Shown in pieces: positions 16,899-24,149 of a DNA stretch of 41,665 bases; positions within the stretch are counted from its first letter, which is position 1, and each line of letters begins with the position of its first letter. Position numbers and translations under genes: made by a program. Source of the stretch: an uncultured Rickettsiales bacterium. GTDB lineage: Bacteria > Pseudomonadota > Alphaproteobacteria > Rickettsiales > UBA1997. The notes beneath the pieces are model-generated. The model saw only the letters and a list, made by a program, of their open reading frames with translations. It was not told where the DNA came from and did not search any database. The stretch covers positions 1 through 41,665 of the forward strand of contig CALBSF010000204.1 of NCBI GenBank assembly GCA_937927795.1, written 5' to 3'.

Positions 16899-18605
16899 AT
16901 GATACTTCGCAAAAGACAACAGGAGTTCGTAGAAAAGAGCGTTACCGCGCTAAAACAGCACGGCAACACTCTTGGCATCGCGCCCACAGGAGCAGGCAAA
17001 ACACTGATGTTTTCTGCTGTTGTTGGCGAACTTCTTGGCGCTGATAATAAAGCCTTAATTCTTGCTCATCGCGATGAATTAACTTCGCAAAATCAGGAAA
17101 AGTTTTTGCGGATTAATCCCAATGTCAGCACTTCTGTTTTTGATGCTAAAAGCAAATCATTTGCTGGTCAGGCAGTTTTTGCGATGGTGCAAACCTTATC
17201 GCGCAAAGAAAATTTAAACCTGATTCCAGCAATTGATATTTTGGCAATTGATGAAGGACATCACTGCGTTTCACCAAGCTATCGCAACATCATCAACGAG
17301 GTAAAAGAAAAAAATCCGTCAGTTCTGATTTACGGCGTGACTGCCACACCAAGTCGCGGTGATAAAAAAGATTTAGGCGATATTTTTTCCAATGTTGCCG
17401 ATCAGATCAAAATTTCTGAGTTGGTTGCATCTGGTCATTTGGTTCGTCCACGAACTTACATCATCGATGTTGGAACTCAAAGCGAGCTGAAGAATGTCAA
17501 AAAAACTGCCGGCGATTTCGACATGGCAGCAGTTGAAAAAATCATGAACAAACTTCCGATCACCGAAGAAGTTTTTGCCAAATGGCAGGAACTTGCCGGC
17601 AATCGCAAGACTGTGATTTTTTGTTCAACTGTTGCTCATGCCAAATCGGTTGCAGGAGTTTTTAACGCTCACGGAATCAAAACAGTTTTTATCAGCGGTG
17701 ATTTATCAGAGTCAGAAAGGAAAAATGTTTTAGCTGAATTTGAACAAGGTGATGCACAAGTAATCGTCAATGTCGCTGTGCTCACTGAGGGTTGGGATTA
17801 TCAACCAACCTCCTGCGTTGTTTTGCTTCGTCCAAGCTCCTTTAAATCAACCATGATTCAGATGATTGGGCGTGGACTTCGTGTAGTTGATACTGAGCTT
17901 TATCCCAATGTTATCAAAGAAGATTGCGTTGTTCTTGATTTTGGAACTTCGAGCTTAATTCACGGCTCGCTTGATGTGGATGTTGATCTTGAGAAGGCAA
18001 AGCAACCAAAGAAAAAAGCTGAATCAAGATTTCAAAAAGAATGCCCGTCATGTTCGATGCTTGTTCCATCGGCATCAAATAGCTGTCCGATTTGTGATTA
18101 CGAATTTGAAAAAGCAGAAGCGGATTCATCAAAAGGCGAATTATCAGGATTCGTTATGTCGGAAATTGATCTGCTAACTCAGAGATCAAACTTCGAATGG
18201 TGCGATATTTTTGGTGATGGCGCGGCTTTGATGGCATCAGGTTTCAATGCTTTTGCCGGAATCTTTTTCTTAAACGATCATTGGTATTCAGTTGGTGGAA
18301 CTGAGTTTGGAATTAAAATTTTAAGCACCGGATCACAAGAAATTTGCCTCGCTGGGGCTGATGATTTTTTAAATGAAAATGAAACTGCAGACAACGCGCA
18401 CAAATCAAAAAGTTGGTTAAAACAAACTGCATCAACAAGGCAGTTGCAGTGCCTGCCTTCAGCTTACCGCAACGATTACAGCATCACCAAATACAAGGCT
18501 GCCAATCTTTTAAAATTCTACTTCAACAAATCCTCCATCCAAAAACTGCTGTTTGAAGCTGATGCTAAAAGAGCCGTGGCAAATGTTATGGGAGGTCACG
18601 CATGA
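16899..18605 (+). CDS. SF2 DEAD/DEAH-box helicase with zinc ribbon
   Basis: 568 residues. Motif I is APTGAGKT (28-35), motif II DEGH (118-121), motif III TATPSR, and motif VI QMIGRGLR. Motifs IV and V are seen in KTVIFCSTVAHAKSVAGVF and VNVAVLTEGWD. A zinc ribbon CPSC...CPIC follows at about 385-402, and then a C-terminal extension of about 160 residues found in phage helicases of this class. It should unwind or remodel DNA at replication or recombination intermediates. It is preceded by AAGGAGC and joined to the next gene by a four-base overlap. All helicase motifs look intact. Confidence 0.92.
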   Translation: MILRKRQQEFVEKSVTALKQHGNTLGIAPTGAGKTLMFSAVVGELLGADNKALILAHRDELTSQNQEKFLRINPNVSTSVFDAKSKSFAGQAVFAMVQTLSRKENLNLIPAIDILAIDEGHHCVSPSYRNIINEVKEKNPSVLIYGVTATPSRGDKKDLGDIFSNVADQIKISELVASGHLVRPRTYIIDVGTQSELKNVKKTAGDFDMAAVEKIMNKLPITEEVFAKWQELAGNRKTVIFCSTVAHAKSVAGVFNAHGIKTVFISGDLSESERKNVLAEFEQGDAQVIVNVAVLTEGWDYQPTSCVVLLRPSSFKSTMIQMIGRGLRVVDTELYPNVIKEDCVVLDFGTSSLIHGSLDVDVDLEKAKQPKKKAESRFQKECPSCSMLVPSASNSCPICDYEFEKAEADSSKGELSGFVMSEIDLLTQRSNFEWCDIFGDGAALMASGFNAFAGIFFLNDHWYSVGGTEFGIKILSTGSQEICLAGADDFLNENETADNAHKSKSWLKQTASTRQLQCLPSAYRNDYSITKYKAANLLKFYFNKSSIQKLLFEADAKRAVANVMGGHA

Positions 18606-18967
18606 GAATCTGTTCGGTATGCAAAAGAGAAGCCGGCGGTTTTGGTTTTATTCCACCACCACTTCGAGCAAGTCATCCCGCTAACCGCAAGATGATGAAG
18701 TATTTCTGCTCCATGATATGCCAAGGAATTTATAGCAACGCTTACAAAGAAAATAATATGATCGACTTAACCAAAAATGAAAAAGAAGCCATTGAATCTG
18801 CATTGAAACCGCTTGGTGAATATGTGACGGAAATTGGTATGGATCGCCCAGTTTCAAGTTATTCAAGAGAAGAAGTTCTGTGCTTAATTGAAGTAGCTGT
18901 CACCGCTTATTTTGAGTTCATGCAAGGCAAAGCATCTGAAACAGAAATGTTGGAGGTGTCATGCTAG
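18602..18967 (+). CDS. DUF6511-like zinc-finger protein
   Basis: 121 residues. The N-terminal zinc knuckle has CSVCKREAGGFGF and FCSMICQ (two Cys pairs about 30 residues apart, with SHPANRK between). The C-terminal half KNEKEAIESALKPLGEYVTEIGMDRPVSSYSREEVLCLIEVAVTAYFEFM is a conserved helical block that I associate with DUF6511 phage proteins. Its function is unknown. It sits between the helicase and the nuclease, overlapping both (ATGA at its start, seven bases at its end), so it is part of the recombination operon. The zinc knuckle suggests nucleic-acid or protein binding. Confidence 0.75.
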   Translation: MRICSVCKREAGGFGFIPPPLRASHPANRKMMKYFCSMICQGIYSNAYKENNMIDLTKNEKEAIESALKPLGEYVTEIGMDRPVSSYSREEVLCLIEVAVTAYFEFMQGKASETEMLEVSC

Positions 18968-19719
18968 ATTTTAATCACCGACCAAAAATTTCAGAGAAAA
19001 TAAATCTGCTGATTGATAAAGGGTTAACGGCAGAGCAAGCAAAACAAACAGCGCGCGATTATCTTGGTGCGTCAAGGCTTGGTGTGTCGTGTGATCGTGC
19101 TTTGCAGTTTGAATATACTGATGCTCCAAAAGATGAAGATCAAAATTTTACCGGAAAAACTTTAAGAATTTTTCAAGCCGGTCATGTTTTTGAAGAATTG
19201 ATGATCAAGTGGTTAAGACTTGCTGGCATCAATCTCATTACTCAAAAACAAAACGGAAATCAGTTTGGATTTTCTGTTGCTGGCGGCAAAGTCAAAGGAC
19301 ACATTGACGGCGTTATTGTTGATGCCCCTGAAGATTTAGAATTCAATTTTCCAATGTTATGGGAGTGCAAATCTCTCAATGATAAATCTTGGAAGGATGT
19401 TGTTAAGAAAGGTCTTGTTGTTTCAAAGCCAATTTATGCCGCACAAGTCGCAATCTATCAGGCTTACATGGAAAGCCAAATTGAAGGCATTTCTAAAAAT
19501 CCCGCACTCTTTACTGCAATCAATAAAGACACAGCGGAAATTCATTTTGAACTAATTCCTTTTGATCAGGAACTCGCACAAAAAAGCAGTGATCGAGCGG
19601 TAAAAATTTTATGCGCTACCGAAGCGCACGAATTACTTCCAAGAATTGCAACTGATTCCACACACTTTGAGTGCAAATTCTGTCCTTGGCAGGAGCGTTG
19701 CTGGAGGTTGAATGTATGA
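18961..19719 (+). CDS. PD-(D/E)XK nuclease with C-terminal Fe-S-type cysteine cluster
   Basis: 252 residues. The RecB/Cas4-like nuclease core shows GHIDGVIV (catalytic Asp), LWECKSLND (E-x-K) and the QVAIYQAYM helix (Q-x3-Y). A cysteine in SRLGVSCDRAL near residue 40 and the terminal cluster CKFCPWQERC (spacing CxxCx5C) match the four-cysteine iron-sulphur pattern of AddB/Cas4-type nucleases. It probably resects DNA ends for the annealing recombinase encoded three genes upstream. The start overlaps the previous gene by seven bases and GGAGGTG precedes it. The stop overlaps the primase start. Confidence 0.86.
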   Translation: MLDFNHRPKISEKINLLIDKGLTAEQAKQTARDYLGASRLGVSCDRALQFEYTDAPKDEDQNFTGKTLRIFQAGHVFEELMIKWLRLAGINLITQKQNGNQFGFSVAGGKVKGHIDGVIVDAPEDLEFNFPMLWECKSLNDKSWKDVVKKGLVVSKPIYAAQVAIYQAYMESQIEGISKNPALFTAINKDTAEIHFELIPFDQELAQKSSDRAVKILCATEAHELLPRIATDSTHFECKFCPWQERCWRLNV

Positions 19720-21836
19720 ACCAACTTCTAGATTTTAACAGTGCCGATAATCAACAAAAAGAAAATGTAAAAATTGATGTCGAATTAATCAGACAAGCTC
19801 TTCTTAACAGAATCGAAGATGTTTTATTTTATCTTTTGCCAAATGGTCACATTAAAAATAACTGCTTTCATATTGGTAGCATCAAAGGTGAAGCGGGAAA
19901 AAGTTTAATCGTTCAGCTTGCTGGTGAAAAACAAGGACAATGGTTTGATTTCGCTGAAAATAAAGGCGGCGATATTTTTACGCTTTGGGAAGAAGTCAGC
20001 GGTTATCACAAATCCGATTTTAACAAACTACTTGCTGAAATTAGTCAGTGGCTTGGCAGCCCTGTCTCACCTGAAGTTCAGCAAAAAACTGTTAAGCGTA
20101 GTTTTACCGATGACCTTGGCAAACCAACTGCCAAGTGGGATTATTTCGACAAAAACAATAAGCTGATTGCCTGCATTTATCGATACGACACCGAAGATGG
20201 AAAAGAATTCAGAGTTTGGGATGTTAAAAATAGAAAAGCCAAATCACCTGATCCACGACCGCTTTACAACATTCCAGCAATCACCTCTGCCAAAAGAATC
20301 ATCTTAGTTGAAGGTGAAAAATCTGCTGACGCTTTGATTGCTTATGGACTTACTGCTACAACCGCAATGTTTGGTGCAAACGCACCAATTAACAAAACTG
20401 ACTGGTCGCCACTAATTGGCAAAGAAGTGATAATCTGGCCGGACAATGACGAAGCCGGAGTTGAGTATGGCGGGAAAGTTGCTGCTCATCTGCTTAAAGT
20501 CGCTTCTTTTGTTTCGCTTATCACACCACCAAAACACAAACCTCATAAATGGGATGCGGCAGATGCAGTTGCTGAAAGTTTTAACATCAATTCACTTTTT
20601 GAAACTGCTAAAAGTTTTGAGCAAAGATTTCCACGCTATCTCGGCGATGATTTCTGGAATGATAACAGCCCGATGCCTGATGATTTGATCTCACCAAGAT
20701 TTTTAACACCGCGCGGAATGCTTTTAATCGGTGGCGCACCGAAGGTTGGTAAGAGTGATTTTCTGATTAATTTTTTAATGCACATCGCAGCTGGCGAAAG
20801 TTTTCTAGGATTAAAACCACCAAAACCACTTCGTGTTTTTTATCTGCAGTCAGAGATCAGCTATCACTATTTGCGTGAACGCATCAAGAAATTACAAATC
20901 CCAAAAGATATTCTCCATCGCGGATTAAAAAATTTTTGTGCAACACCTCAGATCGAATCAATTTTAAATGATCATGGCGTAGAGCTGGCTTACAACACCA
21001 TTAGAAATTGTTTTGGTGACGACATTCCACCTGACATTTTATGTATTGATCCGATTCGAAATGTCTTTGATGGCGGTAATGAAAATGGCACAGAGAATGA
21101 TAATAACGCCATGCTGTTTTTCTTACAAAACAGAATCGGAAAACTCAGATCAATGGTCAGCCCTGACATGGGAATTATTCTATGTCATCACACCAGAAAA
21201 ATAAAAAAGAAAGATGTCGAGGATGATCCATTCCAAGCCTTCTCAGGTGCCGGAAGTTTAAGAAGTTTTTACACTAGTGGATTAATTCTTCACCGCCCTA
21301 ATGAGCATGAGTCAAAAATTAATCTTTATTTTGAACTTCGAAACGGCAGCGCAATTCCAAAAAAGATCGTTGAAAAAGTTGATGGAAAATGGGTTGAGTT
21401 AAATCCGTTTTCAGAAAGATTAATTCAGCAAGATTATGGTCAGAAACTCGATGCAGAAAGAGTTCGTAAAGCAGATGTTATTTTACAACTCATTGCCGAT
21501 GAAGCTCTCAAAGGCAAAGTTTATATTGTAAACCAATTCGCTGAAAAATTTGAAAATAGAGCTGGCCTTGGATGCAAAACAACTATTGGTGACAGAATTT
21601 CAGTCCTTGCCACTAAAGGCTACATCAAATTCAACCGCAACCTATCTGAGTTCAAAGCAGAAAAAGCAAAATCAAAATACGGCATACTTTGTGTTGAAGG
21701 CATGCTGTTTAAAAATCAGGATGAGCAACTAATACCAGTTCTTCCAACCCACTTTAAATGCTCTACCAGTGGCGCTGTTCTTCCAGTTGAAAATCCTACT
21801 ATTTGGATTCTTCACGATGAGGAGGTGCAGTCATGA
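19716..21836 (+). CDS. Primase-helicase: Toprim plus RecA-like (RepA/AAA_25) domains
   Basis: 706 residues from ATG 19716, which overlaps the nuclease stop (ATGA) and is preceded by GGAGG. A longer frame from 19671 is unlikely. Residues about 45-115 resemble a primase N-terminal DNA-binding module (GQWFDFAENKGGDIFTLWEEVSGY) but without the CHC2 cysteines. The Toprim domain carries VEGEKSAD (198-205) and WPDNDEAG (241-248). A RecA-type ATPase follows with Walker A GGAPKVGKSD (339-348), FYLQSE, a Walker B-like DILCIDPIRN and ILCHHTRK. A helical C-terminal tail completes it. This should be the phage replicative primase-helicase. An iteron-like array lies directly after it, consistent with a nearby origin. 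Confidence 0.88.
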   Translation: MNQLLDFNSADNQQKENVKIDVELIRQALLNRIEDVLFYLLPNGHIKNNCFHIGSIKGEAGKSLIVQLAGEKQGQWFDFAENKGGDIFTLWEEVSGYHKSDFNKLLAEISQWLGSPVSPEVQQKTVKRSFTDDLGKPTAKWDYFDKNNKLIACIYRYDTEDGKEFRVWDVKNRKAKSPDPRPLYNIPAITSAKRIILVEGEKSADALIAYGLTATTAMFGANAPINKTDWSPLIGKEVIIWPDNDEAGVEYGGKVAAHLLKVASFVSLITPPKHKPHKWDAADAVAESFNINSLFETAKSFEQRFPRYLGDDFWNDNSPMPDDLISPRFLTPRGMLLIGGAPKVGKSDFLINFLMHIAAGESFLGLKPPKPLRVFYLQSEISYHYLRERIKKLQIPKDILHRGLKNFCATPQIESILNDHGVELAYNTIRNCFGDDIPPDILCIDPIRNVFDGGNENGTENDNNAMLFFLQNRIGKLRSMVSPDMGIILCHHTRKIKKKDVEDDPFQAFSGAGSLRSFYTSGLILHRPNEHESKINLYFELRNGSAIPKKIVEKVDGKWVELNPFSERLIQQDYGQKLDAERVRKADVILQLIADEALKGKVYIVNQFAEKFENRAGLGCKTTIGDRISVLATKGYIKFNRNLSEFKAEKAKSKYGILCVEGMLFKNQDEQLIPVLPTHFKCSTSGAVLPVENPTIWILHDEEVQS

Positions 21837-22144
21837 AAAAATCAAGATTCCAAGATTCCAAATCTAGATTCCAAGATTCCAGAAAAACTGGCTTGATCCT
21901 TACTCTCGCAAAAGATTCCGCCAAGATTCCAAAATTAAAAATTTGGAAAAATGTTCAAACTCTGCAAAGCCTTGATACACAAGGCTCAAACCTAGATTCC
22001 AAGATTCCAAAACTGCTGCAAAAAAATTTCAAGATTCCAAACAGGCTAAACTTAATACCAGCCTATCTTTGGGAGTTCTTTTTAAGATTAGAACCTGCAC
22101 CCCCTCCATATACTATGGAGGGTATAGATACCCTCCAAGTATAA
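21833..22144 (+). CDS. Small Lys/Ser-rich frame across the iteron array
   Basis: 103 residues, started by ATG overlapping the primase stop, with an excellent GAGGAGGTG site. The product is low-complexity (SRFQDSKSRFQDSRK, then KIPKLK, LDSKIPKLL and NFKIPNR) because the DNA beneath is a repeat array. The repeat unit occurs in all three phases relative to this frame, so conservation is at DNA level. The frame may be translated, given its ribosome site, yet I see no protein domain. It could instead be a way for ribosomes to traverse the origin region and reach the downstream hairpins. Confidence 0.4.
   Translation: MKKSRFQDSKSRFQDSRKTGLILTLAKDSAKIPKLKIWKNVQTLQSLDTQGSNLDSKIPKLLQKNFKIPNRLNLIPAYLWEFFLRLEPAPPPYTMEGIDTLQV
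21844..22038 (+). repeat. Iteron-like array of AAGATTCC
   Basis: Nine copies of GATTCC begin at 21846, 21854, 21867, 21875, 21914, 21925, 21995, 22003 and 22033. Most read (A/T)AGATTCCA. Three pairs are perfect tandem octamers 8 bases apart (at 21846/21854, 21867/21875, 21995/22003), all on the same strand. The array directly follows the primase-helicase gene and has the look of initiator-binding iterons of a phage or plasmid origin. The function is inferred. Confidence 0.72.
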
Positions 22145-22202
22145 AATGGAGGTGACAAATTTTGGTCGTCTCCTCGGATTTTTAAAAAAACAAAAACGAG
22201 GA
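22102..22202 (+). promoter_or_regulatory. Ladder of overlapping, mutually exclusive hairpins before the RuvC-like gene
   Basis: CCCTCCATA (22102-22110) pairs with TATGGAGGG (22114-22122). TGGAGGGTAT (22116-22125) pairs equally perfectly with ATACCCTCCA (22128-22137). CCTCCA (22132-22137) can pair with TGGAGG (22147-22152). GAGGTGAC (22149-22156) pairs with GTCTCCTC (22168-22175) bar one mismatch. TCCTCG (22171-22176) pairs with CGAGGA (22197-22202), which is the ribosome site of the gene at 22207. Each element can pair with its left or right neighbour, an arrangement suited to attenuation or to control of ribosome access. It might alternatively be part of the replication origin. Confidence 0.6.
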
Positions 22203-22206
22203 AAAA

Positions 22207-22686
22207 ATGAACAACAAAAAAATTTTAGCTCTTGATCTCGGAACAAAAACCGGATGGGCAATCAAATCAAAAAATCAAATTACCAGCGGCACTGTCGAAT
22301 TTAAACCAAGCAGGTTTGAAGGTGGTGGAATGCGTTATATTCGTTTTCAAAAATGGCTTGAAGAAATCAACCAACTTACAAACGGAATTGATCAGGTTTA
22401 TTTTGAAGAAGTCAGAAGACATATGGGAGTTGATGCCTCACACGCTTACGGCGGATTTTTAGCTTATTTGACAGGATGGTGTGAAGAAAAAAATCCAAAA
22501 ATTCCTTATCTCGGCATTCCTGTTGGCACAATCAAGAAGCACATAACAAGCAAAGGCAATGCCGGAAAATCGGAAATCATAAAAGAGATAAAAAAACTCG
22601 GTTTCAACCCATCTGATGATAACGAAGCCGATGCTCTGGCATTGCTTGATCTAGTGATCAAAAAAATTGACGGAGGTTTGTTATGA
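22207..22686 (+). CDS. RuvC-like Holliday-junction resolvase (phage type)
   Basis: 159 residues, RNase H-fold. The first strand KKILALDLGTKTGWA carries the catalytic Asp10. VYFEEV carries Glu67/68, and the C-terminal DDNEADALALLDL carries the final acidic pair (Asp138, Asp142). A Lys-rich helix with KGNAGKSEII lies between, as in phage RuvC-like proteins. It should cleave branched DNA before packaging. Its ribosome site CGAGGA can be sequestered by a hairpin with TCCTCG about 20 bases upstream. The stop overlaps the next gene start (ATGA). Confidence 0.85.
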   Translation: MNNKKILALDLGTKTGWAIKSKNQITSGTVEFKPSRFEGGGMRYIRFQKWLEEINQLTNGIDQVYFEEVRRHMGVDASHAYGGFLAYLTGWCEEKNPKIPYLGIPVGTIKKHITSKGNAGKSEIIKEIKKLGFNPSDDNEADALALLDLVIKKIDGGLL

Positions 22687-22895
22687 CCGACAAAAACCCG
22701 CTCAAATGCAATCTTGGTCGCATGCAACCAAAGCAAATTGATGCAGAAAAAATCAAACGCGAGGCTTGGGGCAATGACGGAATTTTAGTCATCAAAGCTG
22801 ATGATGAAAGACTGAGCTGGCCTGAGAAAGAGCTGATCAAGCAAATTGGCAATAAAATTTACAACAACAAAAAAGGAGATTCGCATGGAAAATAA
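22683..22895 (+). CDS. Small conserved phage protein, 70 residues
   Basis: Translationally coupled to the resolvase by ATGA, with GGAGG upstream. The sequence MTDKNPLKCNLGRMQPKQIDAEKIKREAWGNDGILVIKADDERLSWPEKELIKQIGNKIY is short, with a WGNDGILVIKADDERLSWPE core. That core recurs in alphaproteobacterial phages beside RuvC-like and DUF6362 genes, as I recall. There is no named function and no metal or nucleotide motif. Its 3' end overlaps the DUF6362 gene by 11 bases. Confidence 0.7.
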   Translation: MTDKNPLKCNLGRMQPKQIDAEKIKREAWGNDGILVIKADDERLSWPEKELIKQIGNKIYNNKKGDSHGK

Positions 22896-23292
22896 AGAAA
22901 AAATCTGGACGGAAGAAATGGTCGTTGCCGCTTTTGAAGAAGCGATCAGAACAATTAAAAAATTACCCTCAGCAAAGTTGCGTGATTATTTCACAAGCTG
23001 GCCACAAGTGATTTACAAAGAAATTGAAATTTTACGCATGGATCAAAAGCCAAAGAAATGGCCTGCAACACCTGAAGCAATTTCACGAATGGAAAAAGTT
23101 TGTGGTTGGATTTTCTTTTTAGAAGAAGTTGAAGAGCGCAAGATCATCTGGCTTCGCGCGGCACGAACCCCTTGGAAATTGATTTGTGGTGAATTTTGTA
23201 TTTCACGAGCAACTGCAAATCGAAAATGGAAAAATGCTATACGCACAATTACGCAGAATTTAGCACAATTACCTTTAACGACACAAAGCTAA
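22885..23292 (+). CDS. DUF6362 protein with C-terminal HTH, possible late regulator
   Basis: 135 residues from ATG 22885, preceded by AAAGGAG; an ATG at 22846 is in frame but deep inside the upstream gene. The sequence WTEEMVVAAFEEAIRTIKKLP...WPEAISRMEKVCGWIFFLEEVEERKIIWLRAARTPWKLICGEFCISRATANRKW matches what I recall of DUF6362, with WPATPEAISRM in the middle. The final part, from RTPWKLICGEFCIS to RATANRKWKNAI, is a sigma-70 region-4-like helix-turn-helix. The gene ends the replication operon just before the late-type genes, a position typical for a late-gene activator. That role is inference. Confidence 0.8.
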   Translation: MENKEKIWTEEMVVAAFEEAIRTIKKLPSAKLRDYFTSWPQVIYKEIEILRMDQKPKKWPATPEAISRMEKVCGWIFFLEEVEERKIIWLRAARTPWKLICGEFCISRATANRKWKNAIRTITQNLAQLPLTTQS

Positions 23293-23376
23293 AAAAGCGT
23301 TAGACATTTGAGACATTTTCGGGGACTATGTTTAGCAAGAGTCGAAAAGTGTGTTTAAGAAAATCACTTGAAAGAA

Positions 23377-23967
23377 ATGGCAATCATTAGCCTTCAAATT
23401 AAGAGCAAGGCAAGTGATGAGCTTGCTAACATTGCAAAAAAACATATCCCCTTTGCAGTTGCAAAAACACTGACGCAAATAGCGCAACAAAGTCAGGAAG
23501 AAGTTAGAAAAAATATTCGTGAGAAATTTTTTATCAGAAAAAAATCAGGCGGTTTTGAAAGTTCAATTCGAATCAAGCCGGCAACAAAAACAAAATTAAC
23601 TGCCGAAGTTTATACGATGGCTGCCTTTGCAGCACTGCAACAAACAGGCGGTGTTAAACAAGCAAAAGATGGACGGCTTGCAATCCCCTCTTATCAAGCA
23701 ATCAGTCAAGTAAAGAAGAGAAGCGATTCAAACAGTCCATCGTCCTATCTCGCAGGCGATGCGTTTAAGATTAAAACAAAAACAGGCGCAGACGCTATTG
23801 CGCAGCGTAAAGGTAAGGAATTAAAAATCCTCTTCTTCTTGCGTAAGAGCGCGCACATCGACAAGAGATTAGATATGATTGAAATAACCACCAAAACAGT
23901 AAAAGATCGCTTTGACGCGCAGCTAAAGGGCAATGTGAGCGAGGTATTAAATCAAAAGGTACTGTGA
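23377..23967 (+). CDS. Possible minor tail protein Z (GpZ)-like protein
   Basis: 196 residues from ATG 23377 (TTG 23368 is an in-frame alternative). The pattern matches the prophage minor-tail-Z group as I remember it: an N-terminal IPFAVAKTLTQIAQQSQEEVRKNIREKFFIRKKSGG, a central IPSYQAISQVKKR, a KILFFLRKSAHIDKRLDM strand, and a basic tail. Such proteins complete the tail or the head-tail joint. Its location before the methyltransferases, 10 kb from the tail genes, is unusual, so the assignment is tentative. A GC-rich terminator follows immediately. Confidence 0.5.
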   Translation: MAIISLQIKSKASDELANIAKKHIPFAVAKTLTQIAQQSQEEVRKNIREKFFIRKKSGGFESSIRIKPATKTKLTAEVYTMAAFAALQQTGGVKQAKDGRLAIPSYQAISQVKKRSDSNSPSSYLAGDAFKIKTKTGADAIAQRKGKELKILFFLRKSAHIDKRLDMIEITTKTVKDRFDAQLKGNVSEVLNQKVL

Positions 23968-23978
23968 CGCACTTTTTT

Positions 23979-24010
23979 TCGCGGGTAACGCGCGACCCCG
24001 CGACATTTTT
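23979..24010 (+). terminator. Rho-independent terminator after the GpZ-like gene
   Basis: TCGCGGG (23979-23985) pairs with CCCGCGA (23997-24003) around an 11-base loop, followed by CATTTTT. The stem is GC-rich in an AT-rich genome and starts about 12 bases after the upstream stop. It separates the early operon from the methyltransferase promoter region. Confidence 0.65.
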
Positions 24011-24030
24011 AGCGGCAAAATTTTTAAAAG

Positions 24031-24116
24031 GGTGCGCAGTTGGTGCGCATTTTTAAGTTCTAATCAATAAACAACAGCATTCGCAAGGTGCGCACCTGAA
24101 GCAATTTAGGTGCGCA
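24031..24116. promoter_or_regulatory. Cluster of GGTGCGCA operator-like repeats before the methyltransferase gene
   Basis: GGTGCGCA occurs four times, starting at 24031, 24042, 24087 and 24109. The third copy is part of the perfect 12-base palindrome AGGTGCGCACCT (24086-24097). GCGCATTTTT follows two of the copies and recurs at about 24125. The cluster lies within 120 bases of the cytosine methyltransferase start. It could bind a repressor or the methyltransferase itself, since several C5 methyltransferases autoregulate. Which protein binds cannot be told from the sequence. Confidence 0.5.
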
Positions 24117-24149
24117 TTTTTTTTGCGCATTTTTTAAGAAAGATTACGT

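Noticed and set aside
21844..22038. The GATTCC array as a CRISPR
   Set aside because: Units are 8-10 bases with irregular short spacing and no cas genes; it fits iterons, not repeats with 30-base spacers.
12235..23287. CCTTTAACGACACAA present at about 12233 and 23273 as possible direct repeats of an element end
   Set aside because: A single 15-base match is roughly what chance gives in a 41-kb AT-biased window, and one copy lies inside a coding region.
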